From: CAYMTN01 sp964393335
GTDB lineage: Bacteria; Chloroflexota; Anaerolineae; Aggregatilineales; Aggregatilineaceae
Length of the DNA: 7,635 bases
Assembly: GCA_964393335.1 (NCBI GenBank)
Contig: CAYMTN010000244.1
Span: forward strand, 1 to 7,635
Reading direction: 5' to 3'
The position numbers were made by a program, and so were the translations under genes. The notes under the pieces are model-generated. The model was not told the DNA's origin. It made no database searches and saw only the letters and a program-made list of their open reading frames with translations. This document shows positions 1-5,278 of the stretch, piece by piece (the stretch's first letter is position 1; each line of letters opens with the position of its first letter).

Positions 1-66
1 TGACCGTTACGTGTGATACGTGGCGTTCAGATCGAGGCGGTTTTTCGAGTGACAGCCGGGCAGCGA

Positions 67-102
67 CAAGGCTAAATCAATTATTTTGCAAGCCTAAATC
101 AA
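67..102. repeat. Direct repeat, two 14-bp copies, 22-bp period
   Basis: Two copies of CAAGSCTAAATCAA lie at 67-80 and 89-102 and match at 13 of 14 bases; the only difference is G or C at the fifth base. The start-to-start distance is 22 bp, about two helical turns, so a protein bound to both copies would sit on one face of the DNA. They lie in an AT-rich patch upstream of the DUF35 gene pair and of the dyad at 118-152. This arrangement suggests tandem regulator sites. The regulator is unknown, and chance duplication is possible. Confidence 0.5.
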
Positions 103-117
103 GGGAAAAACGACTGT

Positions 118-152
118 CAAAACCTATCAGATCGATAGTCTGGTAGGTTTTG
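118..152. promoter_or_regulatory. Dyad symmetry: operator or bidirectional terminator
   Basis: The arms CAAAACCTATCAGA (118-131) and TCTGGTAGGTTTTG (139-152) are complementary over 14 bp with one mismatch, which becomes a G-U pair in RNA. A 7-base spacer, TCGATAG, separates them. The A-run, stem, T-run form fits a bidirectional intrinsic terminator for a gene left of the window. Its position just upstream of a possible -10 box at 168-173 fits an operator for the DUF35 pair equally well. The stem is not very GC-rich and no long T tract follows, so the terminator reading is moderate at best. Confidence 0.5.
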
Positions 153-167
153 GTAGCCGGGCATGTG

Positions 168-173
168 TATAAA
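168..173 (+). promoter_or_regulatory. Possible -10 box TATAAA for the DUF35 gene pair
   Basis: TATAAA preceded by TGTG is the best -10-like hexamer upstream of the gene at 296. No good -35 box is visible 16-18 bp upstream; that region is occupied by the right arm of the dyad. Transcription from here would start near 180 and leave a leader of about 115 nt. An AAAGGAG sequence overlaps this box (171-177) and could be mistaken for a ribosome binding site, but no convincing reading frame follows it. Confidence 0.3.
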
Positions 174-190
174 GGAGTGCAACACAGCAT

Positions 191-263
191 TGTGTGGGCG
201 TTTGCGTGCGTGCGGGGTTCCGTGTCATTCGCGCAGGCCCACATGCCCTCGTGACTGGGTCAC
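191..263 (+). promoter_or_regulatory. Potentially structured 5' leader of the DUF35 pair
   Basis: If transcribed, this stretch can fold into nested stems. TGTGGGC (193-199) pairs with GCCCACA (237-243). Inside it TGCGTG (203-208) pairs with CGCGCA (230-235, one G-U), and inside that CGG (213-215) pairs with CCG (220-222). A second perfect small hairpin follows, GTGAC-TGG-GTCAC at 251-263. The pairing is read by eye in GC-rich DNA, where chance stems are common. It does not match any riboswitch consensus I recognise. It lies between the possible promoter and the ribosome binding site at 281-287. Confidence 0.3.
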
Positions 264-295
264 ACTAAATCGTAAACCGGAAAGGAACTATCGTA

Positions 296-505
296 ATGGA
301 TATCACTCGCAATTGGCGTTTGAAGACGAGTCGCAGCCACCTGTTGGCCACACGCTGCCCGACGACTGGCGCGGTGATCCTGCCGCAGCAGAGCGGGGCC
401 ATGCGTCACCCGGCCCAGCCCCTCGACGTGTACGCGTTCGAGGTGGCGTCGAACGCCACACCCGTAATCGAAGATGATGTCGAATATGCCAGGGCCGCGC
501 GGTAA
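296..505 (+). CDS. Small DUF35-type zinc-ribbon relic (69 aa)
   Basis: The ATG at 296 follows a clear AAAGGAA ribosome binding site (281-287). The start of the product, NWRLK..R..LLATRCPTTGAVILPQQ (residues 6-32), reads like the rubredoxin-like zinc ribbon at the N-terminus of DUF35 proteins, whose usual pattern is W-R-lk-x-x-RYRL-x-G-x-x-C-P-x-C-G-x-x-x-FPPR. Only one of the four expected zinc cysteines is present (C21). The second is replaced in CPTTG, and the distal pair is absent, so zinc binding looks lost. The stop codon lies 6 bp before the OB-fold gene at 512, which supplies the domain that normally follows in the same polypeptide. The two products probably act together, as DUF35 proteins do with thiolases or HMG-CoA-synthase-like enzymes. 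The family call rests on pattern recall over about 27 residues; the last 35 residues match nothing I know. Confidence 0.55.
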   Translation: MDITRNWRLKTSRSHLLATRCPTTGAVILPQQSGAMRHPAQPLDVYAFEVASNATPVIEDDVEYARAAR

Positions 506-511
506 CGTATC

Positions 512-901
512 ATGAGCACACCGGAATCGAGCGCCTACCAGCAGCGCATCACGCACCAGCTTGCTTACTGGGAACAGTTTCGCCAGGCGCAGCCCTTCGA
601 GGCTGAAGGCGAGCAAGTCGAGTTGTTCCCGCTCTCCGGGAAGGGCACGATCTTCAGCTTCACGACCGTCACCGCACCGGCTGAGCCGTTTGAGTCTTTC
701 GCGCCCTACGTGCTGGCCCTGGTCCAGCTTGACGAAGGGCCGCTGGTCACGGCGCAGATCACCGACCTGGATGAGCCGCCTGTGATCGGGATGCGCGTGG
801 AGATGGTGATCCGCAAGCTGCGCACCGATGGCAGCCGGGGCATCATCGTGTACGGTCCGAAATTCCGGCCAGAGCTGAAACCCGCCGCTCCCAATACGTA
901 G
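512..901 (+). CDS. DUF35 OB-fold domain protein (129 aa)
   Basis: The N-terminal 35 residues form a helix with the aromatic Y-W-E-Q-F typical of DUF35 proteins. The OB-fold follows: GKGTIFSFTTVTAP (43-56), APYVLALVQLDEGPLVTAQI (64-83), a conserved IGMRVEMVIRKL stretch (92-103) and the closing IIVYGPKFRPEL (111-122). DUF35 OB-fold proteins bind acyl-CoA and work with thiolases or HMG-CoA-synthase-like enzymes, channelling or anchoring the acyl substrate. The zinc ribbon normally found between the helix and the OB-fold is absent here; a degenerate copy is encoded by the preceding gene, 6 bp upstream. The ribosome binding site is weak, which suggests translation is coupled to that gene. A strong terminator follows at 933-964, so the pair forms its own unit. 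No thiolase or synthase gene lies in this window. Confidence 0.8.
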   Translation: MSTPESSAYQQRITHQLAYWEQFRQAQPFEAEGEQVELFPLSGKGTIFSFTTVTAPAEPFESFAPYVLALVQLDEGPLVTAQITDLDEPPVIGMRVEMVIRKLRTDGSRGIIVYGPKFRPELKPAAPNT

Positions 902-932
902 GCAGCGGCTGTACAACCGGATTGTCACTCAT

Positions 933-964
933 CCGCGTCTCTACCCCAGGGACGCGGTTTTTTT
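933..964 (+). terminator. Intrinsic terminator after the DUF35 OB-fold gene
   Basis: A 10-bp stem (933-942 with 948-957, one G-U pair) has a 5-nt ACCCC loop and is followed at once by seven T residues (958-964). It lies 32 bp past the stop codon at 901. It separates the DUF35 pair from the promoter of the cyclase gene. Confidence 0.9.
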
Positions 965-1008
965 GTGGGTACGCGCCGGACGTGTTGCGCCATTTTAGCC
1001 GGTTGCGT

Positions 1009-1037
1009 GTGTTGATCATCCTCATGCTGGTTATAAT
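1009..1037 (+). promoter_or_regulatory. Promoter of the cyclase cluster, perfect TATAAT -10
   Basis: A consensus TATAAT lies at 1032-1037, preceded by TGG at 1028-1030. At the 17-bp spacing the -35 position (1009-1014) reads GTGTTG, which is poor; TTGATC at 1012-1017 would leave only a 14-bp spacer. Transcription would begin near 1044 and give a leader of about 36 nt before the ATG at 1080. The site lies between the terminator at 933-964 and the cyclase gene, as expected. Confidence 0.65.
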
Positions 1038-1079
1038 CTGAATCATCCGCCCGCCTGGACCTATCGGAATGAGAGCACC

Positions 1080-3113
1080 ATGATATCGCGACTTCGTCAC
1101 CTGCGGCAGCGTTCTGGCCGGTTAATCTTCACGCCCCAACATGCCCTGCGCCGCCTGACCGGCGGTTTGATCATCGGCGTGCTGGTCGCCGCGATCCTGT
1201 CGGTGGGGCTGTGGGAGGGCATGTTCAACAGCATCCGTACCACGCTGACGGATTCACTGTACCAGCCGCGCCCGACGACGGGCATCATCAGCATTGTCGC
1301 CATCGATGACGCCAGCCTGGCCGCGTATGGCCGCACGCCGGTTGAGTGGCCGCGCAGCATCGAGGCCAATCTGGTCCGCACGCTGAGCGATGCCGGGGCG
1401 CGGGTGATTGTGTTTGACGTGTTGTTCGCCAACCCATCGCCGGATGACGCCGACCTGGCCGCCGCCATGCAAAGCGCGGGCGACGTCGTGCAGCCGATCC
1501 TGGGCAGCAACAAAACCCAGGTGGACGTGACGAAGGTCGGGCAGTTGATCAGCTACGACACGTTCGACGCCCCAACGCCAGACCTGGCCGCCGCGTCCAG
1601 CCTGATCGGCCACGCGAACGTCGTGCCGGATCAAGATGGGCAGGTGCGCCGCGTGCCGCTGGTGATCGTGAAAGACGGCCAGCCGGTGCCGGCGCTGGCG
1701 CTGGCAGCGTACATGCAGTATTTGCGCATCCCGACCATGAAAGCCGTCACGATCCAAAAGAACGCCGTGTTGTTCGCGGGCCGCACGCTGTATACGGACG
1801 GCGTCGGGCGTATGATGATCTACTTCTTCGGGCCGCCGTCGCGCGTCAACGGGGGCGGCACGTTTCCCGCGTATTCGCTGGTGGACGTGGTCGAGGGCCG
1901 CGTGCCGCCGGAGGCGTTCAAAGACCGGATCGTGTTGATCGGCGCGATGGGTGCGCCAGGCGTGCCGGATAATTACGCCACGCCCTCCAGCACGTCCGGC
2001 GAGCCGATGTATGGTGTCGAGATTCATGCCAACATCATCGAGACGATCCACCAGTCGCTGAAGACCGTGCCGCAGATTCACAACAACGTCAACTGGGCGG
2101 TGAACCTGGGGCCGCTGCACGTCCAGCTCTACAAGGGGACGGCGTCGCTGCCGCTGCGCGAACAGTCGCTGCGCGACAAAATCCTGATCACGGCGGCGCT
2201 GGCGGTGCTGTCGGGCATCACCTTTCTGTTTTTGCGCTGGTACGTCGGGCTGCTGCTGGCAGCGGCCACCTACGCGGCCTATTTTGCCTGGGCGTCCGCG
2301 TCGTTTACGGCGCGTGGACTCGTGGTCGAGTTGATGTTTCCAGCGGTGGCACTGAGCCTGACCTACCTGAGCACGATGATTTTCAGCTACGTGTTTGAGG
2401 AACGCCGCCGCGGCCAGATCAACGACCTGTTCAGCCGGTACGTATCGCCTGAGATCGCGCAGAAGATCGTAGAGGCGTTCGATAAGGGCAAGTTGGAGCT
2501 GGGCGGCGAGGAGCGTGAGATCACCGTGTTGTTTGCCGACATTCGCGGCTTTACCACGCTGTCCGAGGGCCTGTCACCGCCCGAAGTCGTGCACATGCTG
2601 AACATTTTCCTCAACCAGATGACGATGATCGTCATGGAACACGGCGGCGCGATCAACAAGTATATTGGCGACAACCTGATGGCCTTCTGGAACGCGCCCT
2701 ATCCCCAGGAGGATCACGCGTGGCTGGCGACCAAAGCCGGGCTGGAGATGCTCGAAGCGATCCAGAAGCTCAACGACGCGGGCGAGTTTCAGTCGCCGGT
2801 TCAGTTCGGGATCGGCGTCAACACCGGGCCGGTCGTCGTCGGCAACATCGGCTCGCAGCGCCGCCTGGAATACACGCCGATTGGCGACACGGTGAATACG
2901 GCGTCGCGGCTGTGTGGGGTCGCGCCCGGCGGGACGGTTTATGTCGGCAGGCGGACCTACGACCTGATCAACGGCCACGTGGAAGCCGTCGCCGTGCACA
3001 ACCTGAAGCTCAAGGGGAAGGCCGAACCGGTGGAGATTTTCGAGCTGCGTCCGGACTTTGGCGCGCCGGTCACTCCCCAGGCAGAACCTACCGCCGCGCC
3101 CGAAGTGGAGTAG
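1080..3113 (+). CDS. CHASE2-domain class III adenylate cyclase, membrane-bound
   Basis: This 677-aa membrane protein should convert ATP to cAMP in response to an extracytoplasmic signal. Transmembrane segment 1 is at about residues 27-47. A CHASE2 sensor follows outside (about 48-325), with VAIDDASL (73-80), RVIVFDVLF (108-116), DRIVLIG and the late GVEIHANII signature (H316). Three more membrane segments lie at about 368-385, 388-407 and 414-438, then a charged linker and the cytoplasmic cyclase domain (about 475-655). Both metal aspartates are present: D487 in LFADIRGFT and D531 in KYIGD. The transition-state pair is N606 and R610. The purine-selecting residues are K527 and T599, the Lys/Thr pair of cyanobacterial CyaC-type adenylate cyclases, which argues against a guanylate cyclase. 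The C-terminal 25 residues are Pro/Ala-rich and probably disordered. The start has a GAGAG ribosome site (1071-1075). No terminator separates it from the FecR gene 104 bp downstream. Confidence 0.93.
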   Translation: MISRLRHLRQRSGRLIFTPQHALRRLTGGLIIGVLVAAILSVGLWEGMFNSIRTTLTDSLYQPRPTTGIISIVAIDDASLAAYGRTPVEWPRSIEANLVRTLSDAGARVIVFDVLFANPSPDDADLAAAMQSAGDVVQPILGSNKTQVDVTKVGQLISYDTFDAPTPDLAAASSLIGHANVVPDQDGQVRRVPLVIVKDGQPVPALALAAYMQYLRIPTMKAVTIQKNAVLFAGRTLYTDGVGRMMIYFFGPPSRVNGGGTFPAYSLVDVVEGRVPPEAFKDRIVLIGAMGAPGVPDNYATPSSTSGEPMYGVEIHANIIETIHQSLKTVPQIHNNVNWAVNLGPLHVQLYKGTASLPLREQSLRDKILITAALAVLSGITFLFLRWYVGLLLAAATYAAYFAWASASFTARGLVVELMFPAVALSLTYLSTMIFSYVFEERRRGQINDLFSRYVSPEIAQKIVEAFDKGKLELGGEEREITVLFADIRGFTTLSEGLSPPEVVHMLNIFLNQMTMIVMEHGGAINKYIGDNLMAFWNAPYPQEDHAWLATKAGLEMLEAIQKLNDAGEFQSPVQFGIGVNTGPVVVGNIGSQRRLEYTPIGDTVNTASRLCGVAPGGTVYVGRRTYDLINGHVEAVAVHNLKLKGKAEPVEIFELRPDFGAPVTPQAEPTAAPEVE

Positions 3114-3155
3114 CAGCCTGCCGGACAGGAACGCGGCAGACGCCCCTACCGGCTT

Positions 3156-3193
3156 GCTAACTGCTGAACGCTGACCGCCGACTGCTGACCGCT
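3156..3193 (+). repeat. Degenerate heptanucleotide array, consensus GCTGACY
   Basis: Five contiguous 7-base units begin at 3156: GCTAACT, GCTGAAC, GCTGACC, GCCGACT, GCTGACC, plus a final GCT. The array ends 8 bp before the ribosome binding site of the FecR gene (3201-3208). Stop codons at 3158 (TAA), 3165 (TGA) and 3172 (TGA) fall in all three forward frames, because a 7-base period shifts each stop by one frame. A related array lies at 4458-4492. Similar intergenic heptad repeats are known from several bacterial genomes; on the opposite strand they translate to peptides such as QQSAVS. Confidence 0.75.
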
Positions 3194-3217
3194 ATTTTCG
3201 AAGAAGGGAACACTATC

Positions 3218-4321
3218 ATGTTTCTGGCACATGTTACACGATTCCTGACCGTTGCTCTGGCCGTGATCCTGGTGGTGGGCGTGGGGGGAGGCGGCGTCAG
3301 CGAAGCCCGTCAAACTGACGCGGTCGCTTCGCTGATCGTCACGGTGGGCAGCGCCACGCTGACCTCCGGCGATCAGGACCCCCAGGAACTGACGCCGGAC
3401 GATTTCGCGGAGGTGCATCCTGACGACCTGATCGCCGTGCCGGATGGCGGCGAAGCGATCCTGACGTTTTTTGAGGGCATCGAAACGCGCATCGCCGCCG
3501 GGACGTCGCTCACGGTCGAGGTCGTGCAGAGCGAAGACGCGCCCGACACCATGCGGCTCGACGTCAGCGCCGGGCAGGTTTTCAGCAACGTCGAGACAAT
3601 GGCGGATACGCAGTCCCGTTTTGAGGTCCTGACTCCGGCGGCGGCCATCTCCGTGCGCGGCACGCAGTTCCTGGTCTTCGTGCGCCAAACCGACCTGACG
3701 CAGGTCGCCACGTTGGAAGGCGTGGTCGCCGTGTCGGCGCAGGATCAAACGGCGGAACTGCCGACCGGATTCGGGCTGAAGGTGGCCCCCGGCCAAGCGC
3801 CCGGCGCGGTCAGCGTGTGGGGGCAACTGACCCTGGCGGTCACCGCGCCCGTCGACGGCGTCGAGCAACTGCCCGTGACGCTGGTCAATGCGGACAACGG
3901 CCAAGCCTTCTACTATCACGCCGGTGACCTGATGACCGCCGTGCTCGGCAGTTATGACGTGATCGTCAACAGTCCGGGGCCATACCGCACCGCGGTCACG
4001 TTCCCCCAAGACACCGAGGCGAACACGCCGGTCGGGTTGGATGTTGCGCTGGGGGCGCTGGTGATCAACGTCGTGGATGACAATGAAAACCCGCTGGATG
4101 CCTCCGGCGACCTGATCGTGCACCTGACGCAAGGCGATCTCGCCGGGCAGGCGACCGTCGCGCCGGGTGAGACGTTCGCCGCCGGGCCGGGGCGCTGGCA
4201 GCTTGAGATCACGCCCGTCGCGCAGCCCAACACGACGGTCAGCCTCAACGTGGATGTCAGCGCCGGTGAGGTTCTGCGCGTGCTCATCCCGCAGAGCATT
4301 TTTAACGTGCAGACGAAATAG
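3218..4321 (+). CDS. Exported FecR-domain protein
   Basis: This 367-aa protein should be secreted or periplasm-facing. It has a signal peptide: short basic start, hydrophobic core 9-25, and likely cleavage after S-E-A30. The FecR domain spans about 70-175, with IAVPDGGEAILTFFEG (72-87), AAGTSLTVE (93-101) and the hallmark LTPAAAISVRGTQFLV (138-153). Two beta-rich modules of about 75 residues follow (203-280 and 281-358), resembling surface beta-sandwich repeats. There is no C-terminal anchor or transmembrane helix. In FecR itself this domain relays a signal from an outer-membrane receptor to a sigma factor; stand-alone exported FecR proteins have varied, mostly unknown roles. No sigma factor or TonB receptor is nearby. 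The gene directly follows the CHASE2 cyclase, so the product and the CHASE2 sensor lie on the same side of the membrane; that they interact is inference. The AAGAAGGG ribosome site (3201-3208) supports the ATG. Confidence 0.88.
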   Translation: MFLAHVTRFLTVALAVILVVGVGGGGVSEARQTDAVASLIVTVGSATLTSGDQDPQELTPDDFAEVHPDDLIAVPDGGEAILTFFEGIETRIAAGTSLTVEVVQSEDAPDTMRLDVSAGQVFSNVETMADTQSRFEVLTPAAAISVRGTQFLVFVRQTDLTQVATLEGVVAVSAQDQTAELPTGFGLKVAPGQAPGAVSVWGQLTLAVTAPVDGVEQLPVTLVNADNGQAFYYHAGDLMTAVLGSYDVIVNSPGPYRTAVTFPQDTEANTPVGLDVALGALVINVVDDNENPLDASGDLIVHLTQGDLAGQATVAPGETFAAGPGRWQLEITPVAQPNTTVSLNVDVSAGEVLRVLIPQSIFNVQTK

Positions 4322-4335
4322 CCGGAGAACCGGCT
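4320..4335 (+). terminator. Short hairpin at the FecR stop codon, weak terminator at best
   Basis: AGCCGG (4320-4325) and CCGGCT (4330-4335) form a 6-bp GC-rich stem with an AGAA loop overlapping the TAG stop. No T tract follows, so intrinsic termination would be inefficient. It may stabilise a 3' end or be incidental. The rest of the gap to 4507 holds only the heptad array at 4458-4492, and I see no promoter there. Confidence 0.25.
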
Positions 4336-4457
4336 CATCATCGATCACCAGCCAGACGGTGAGAGGTTTTTCTACCGGCGAACCTGAAACACATCCGGAC
4401 GATCCAGAACGCAGGCGAACGCGCGGTTCGGCAGCAGCGCACAGGTTTTCGTTTTTG

Positions 4458-4492
4458 GCTGGTGGCTGAACGCTGATGGCTAAGAGCTTGTT
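4458..4492 (+). repeat. Second heptanucleotide array, GCTGANN type
   Basis: Units start with GCT every 7 bases: GCTGGTG, GCTGAAC, GCTGATG, GCTAAGA, then GCTTGTT, which is only partly similar. Stops at 4467 (TGA), 4474 (TGA) and 4481 (TAA) again cover all three forward frames. The array runs up to the AGAGGAG ribosome site (4495-4501) of the next gene, the same placement as the array at 3156-3193. It is more degenerate than that one. Confidence 0.6.
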
Positions 4493-4507
4493 TCAGAGGA
4501 GCATCTA

Positions 4508-5275
4508 ATGGGCATCCGCACGCAAAATGCCATCAATTTGTGCCTGGATGGCATCCGAGATGGGAACGCGCGCGAGGCCATTCAGCGCTACGCGGGAGCG
4601 CGTTATACGCAGCACAGCACCGGCGTTCCGGATGGCCCGGAAGGGTTCGTCGCGTTTTTCGAGGGCTTTTTGAAGCGCAACCCGGTGCGGGATATTGAGA
4701 TCGTTCGCTCCATTGAAGACGGTCGATACGTTTTTGTTCACGTGTACCAGTCGCTGAATCATGGCGAAGCGCGGTGGGTGACGATGGACATGTTCGATAC
4801 CGATGCAGCCGGGAAAATTATCGAACATTGGGACGTCATAGCTGCCTATCAAGCCGACAGCGTATCCGGCCACACGATGCTTGACGGTCCGACTGAGATC
4901 ACGGACCTTGAGCAAACAGAAACGAACAAAGCGCATGTCCGCATGTTTCTGGTAGATGTCCTGCAAAACCGCCGCTACGACCGGCTGGCGCGTTATGTTT
5001 CGACCGAATCGTATGACCAGCACAATCCCAACCTTGCCAATGGGATCGACGCGTATGCAGCGTACCTGACGTCGAAGCAGCCAACAGTCGATTTTGTGTT
5101 TAATGTCATCGGGCAGGGCAATTTCGTTGCCAGTTATTCGCGGGTCGTCGTGGATGCCAAAGAACTCGCGGTCTTCGATTTGTTCAGGCTGGAGAACGGC
5201 TTGCTCGTCGAACACTGGGACACCATCGAAGAGATAATGCCCCGCTCAACGTGGATCAATTGTGGGAAATTTTAG
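4508..5275 (+). CDS. Tandem SnoaL/NTF2-like two-domain protein
   Basis: This 255-aa soluble protein is built from two copies of a SnoaL-like (NTF2-superfamily) fold. Copy A (about 8-112) has YTQHSTG (33-39), GFVAFFEGF (46-54) and MFDTDAAGKIIEHWDVI (95-111). Copy B (about 140-241) has YDQHNPN (169-175) and LFRLENGLLVEHWDTI (225-240). Y-x-QH near the start and EHWD at the end of each copy are typical of the branch once described as predicted SnoaL-like aldol-condensation enzymes; the histidines could line a pocket, but no reaction can be assigned. The ribosome site AGAGGAG (4495-4501) sits 6 bp before the ATG. Only 3 bp separate it from the Crp/Fnr gene, so the two are almost certainly co-transcribed. 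Third codon positions look less GC-rich than in the neighbours, with more TTT, GTT, GAT and CGT, a mild hint of separate origin. Confidence 0.82.
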   Translation: MGIRTQNAINLCLDGIRDGNAREAIQRYAGARYTQHSTGVPDGPEGFVAFFEGFLKRNPVRDIEIVRSIEDGRYVFVHVYQSLNHGEARWVTMDMFDTDAAGKIIEHWDVIAAYQADSVSGHTMLDGPTEITDLEQTETNKAHVRMFLVDVLQNRRYDRLARYVSTESYDQHNPNLANGIDAYAAYLTSKQPTVDFVFNVIGQGNFVASYSRVVVDAKELAVFDLFRLENGLLVEHWDTIEEIMPRSTWINCGKF

Positions 5276-5278
5276 GCT

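Noticed and set aside
192..254. Possible 20-residue leader peptide starting with GTG
   Set aside because: Spacing of 14 bp from AAAGGAG is too long, and the peptide has no run of regulatory codons or other recognisable feature.
250..264. CRP-like half-sites CGTGA and TCACA in the leader
   Set aside because: The spacer is 5 bp, not the 6 bp CRP needs, and the site is downstream of the possible promoter. It is better described as a small hairpin.
163..477. Forward 104-codon frame beginning in the leader, near an AAAGGAG sequence at 171-177
   Set aside because: The AAAGGAG lies inside the frame after its ATG, and no suitable start follows at normal spacing. The product is Arg-rich and overlaps the better supported gene at 296.
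260..928. A 222-codon reverse-strand frame across both DUF35 genes
   Set aside because: It runs through the gap between the two genes and has shadow-type composition, while the forward OB-fold matches a known family.
1012..1025. TTGAT near the cyclase promoter as an FNR-type site
   Set aside because: The second half-site reads CTCAT, not ATCAA, so only one half matches; a 5-base match is expected by chance.
1254..2120. A 288-codon reverse-strand frame inside the cyclase gene
   Set aside because: It is antisense to well-conserved CHASE2 sequence, its composition is typical of shadow frames, and no ribosome site or family match is seen.
3146..4348. A 400-codon open frame on the reverse strand opposite the FecR gene
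   Set aside because: Its translation is Arg/His/Asp-rich and low in hydrophobic structure, as expected for the antisense of a GC-rich gene, and it has no recognisable domain. The forward gene has a signal peptide, a FecR domain and a ribosome site.
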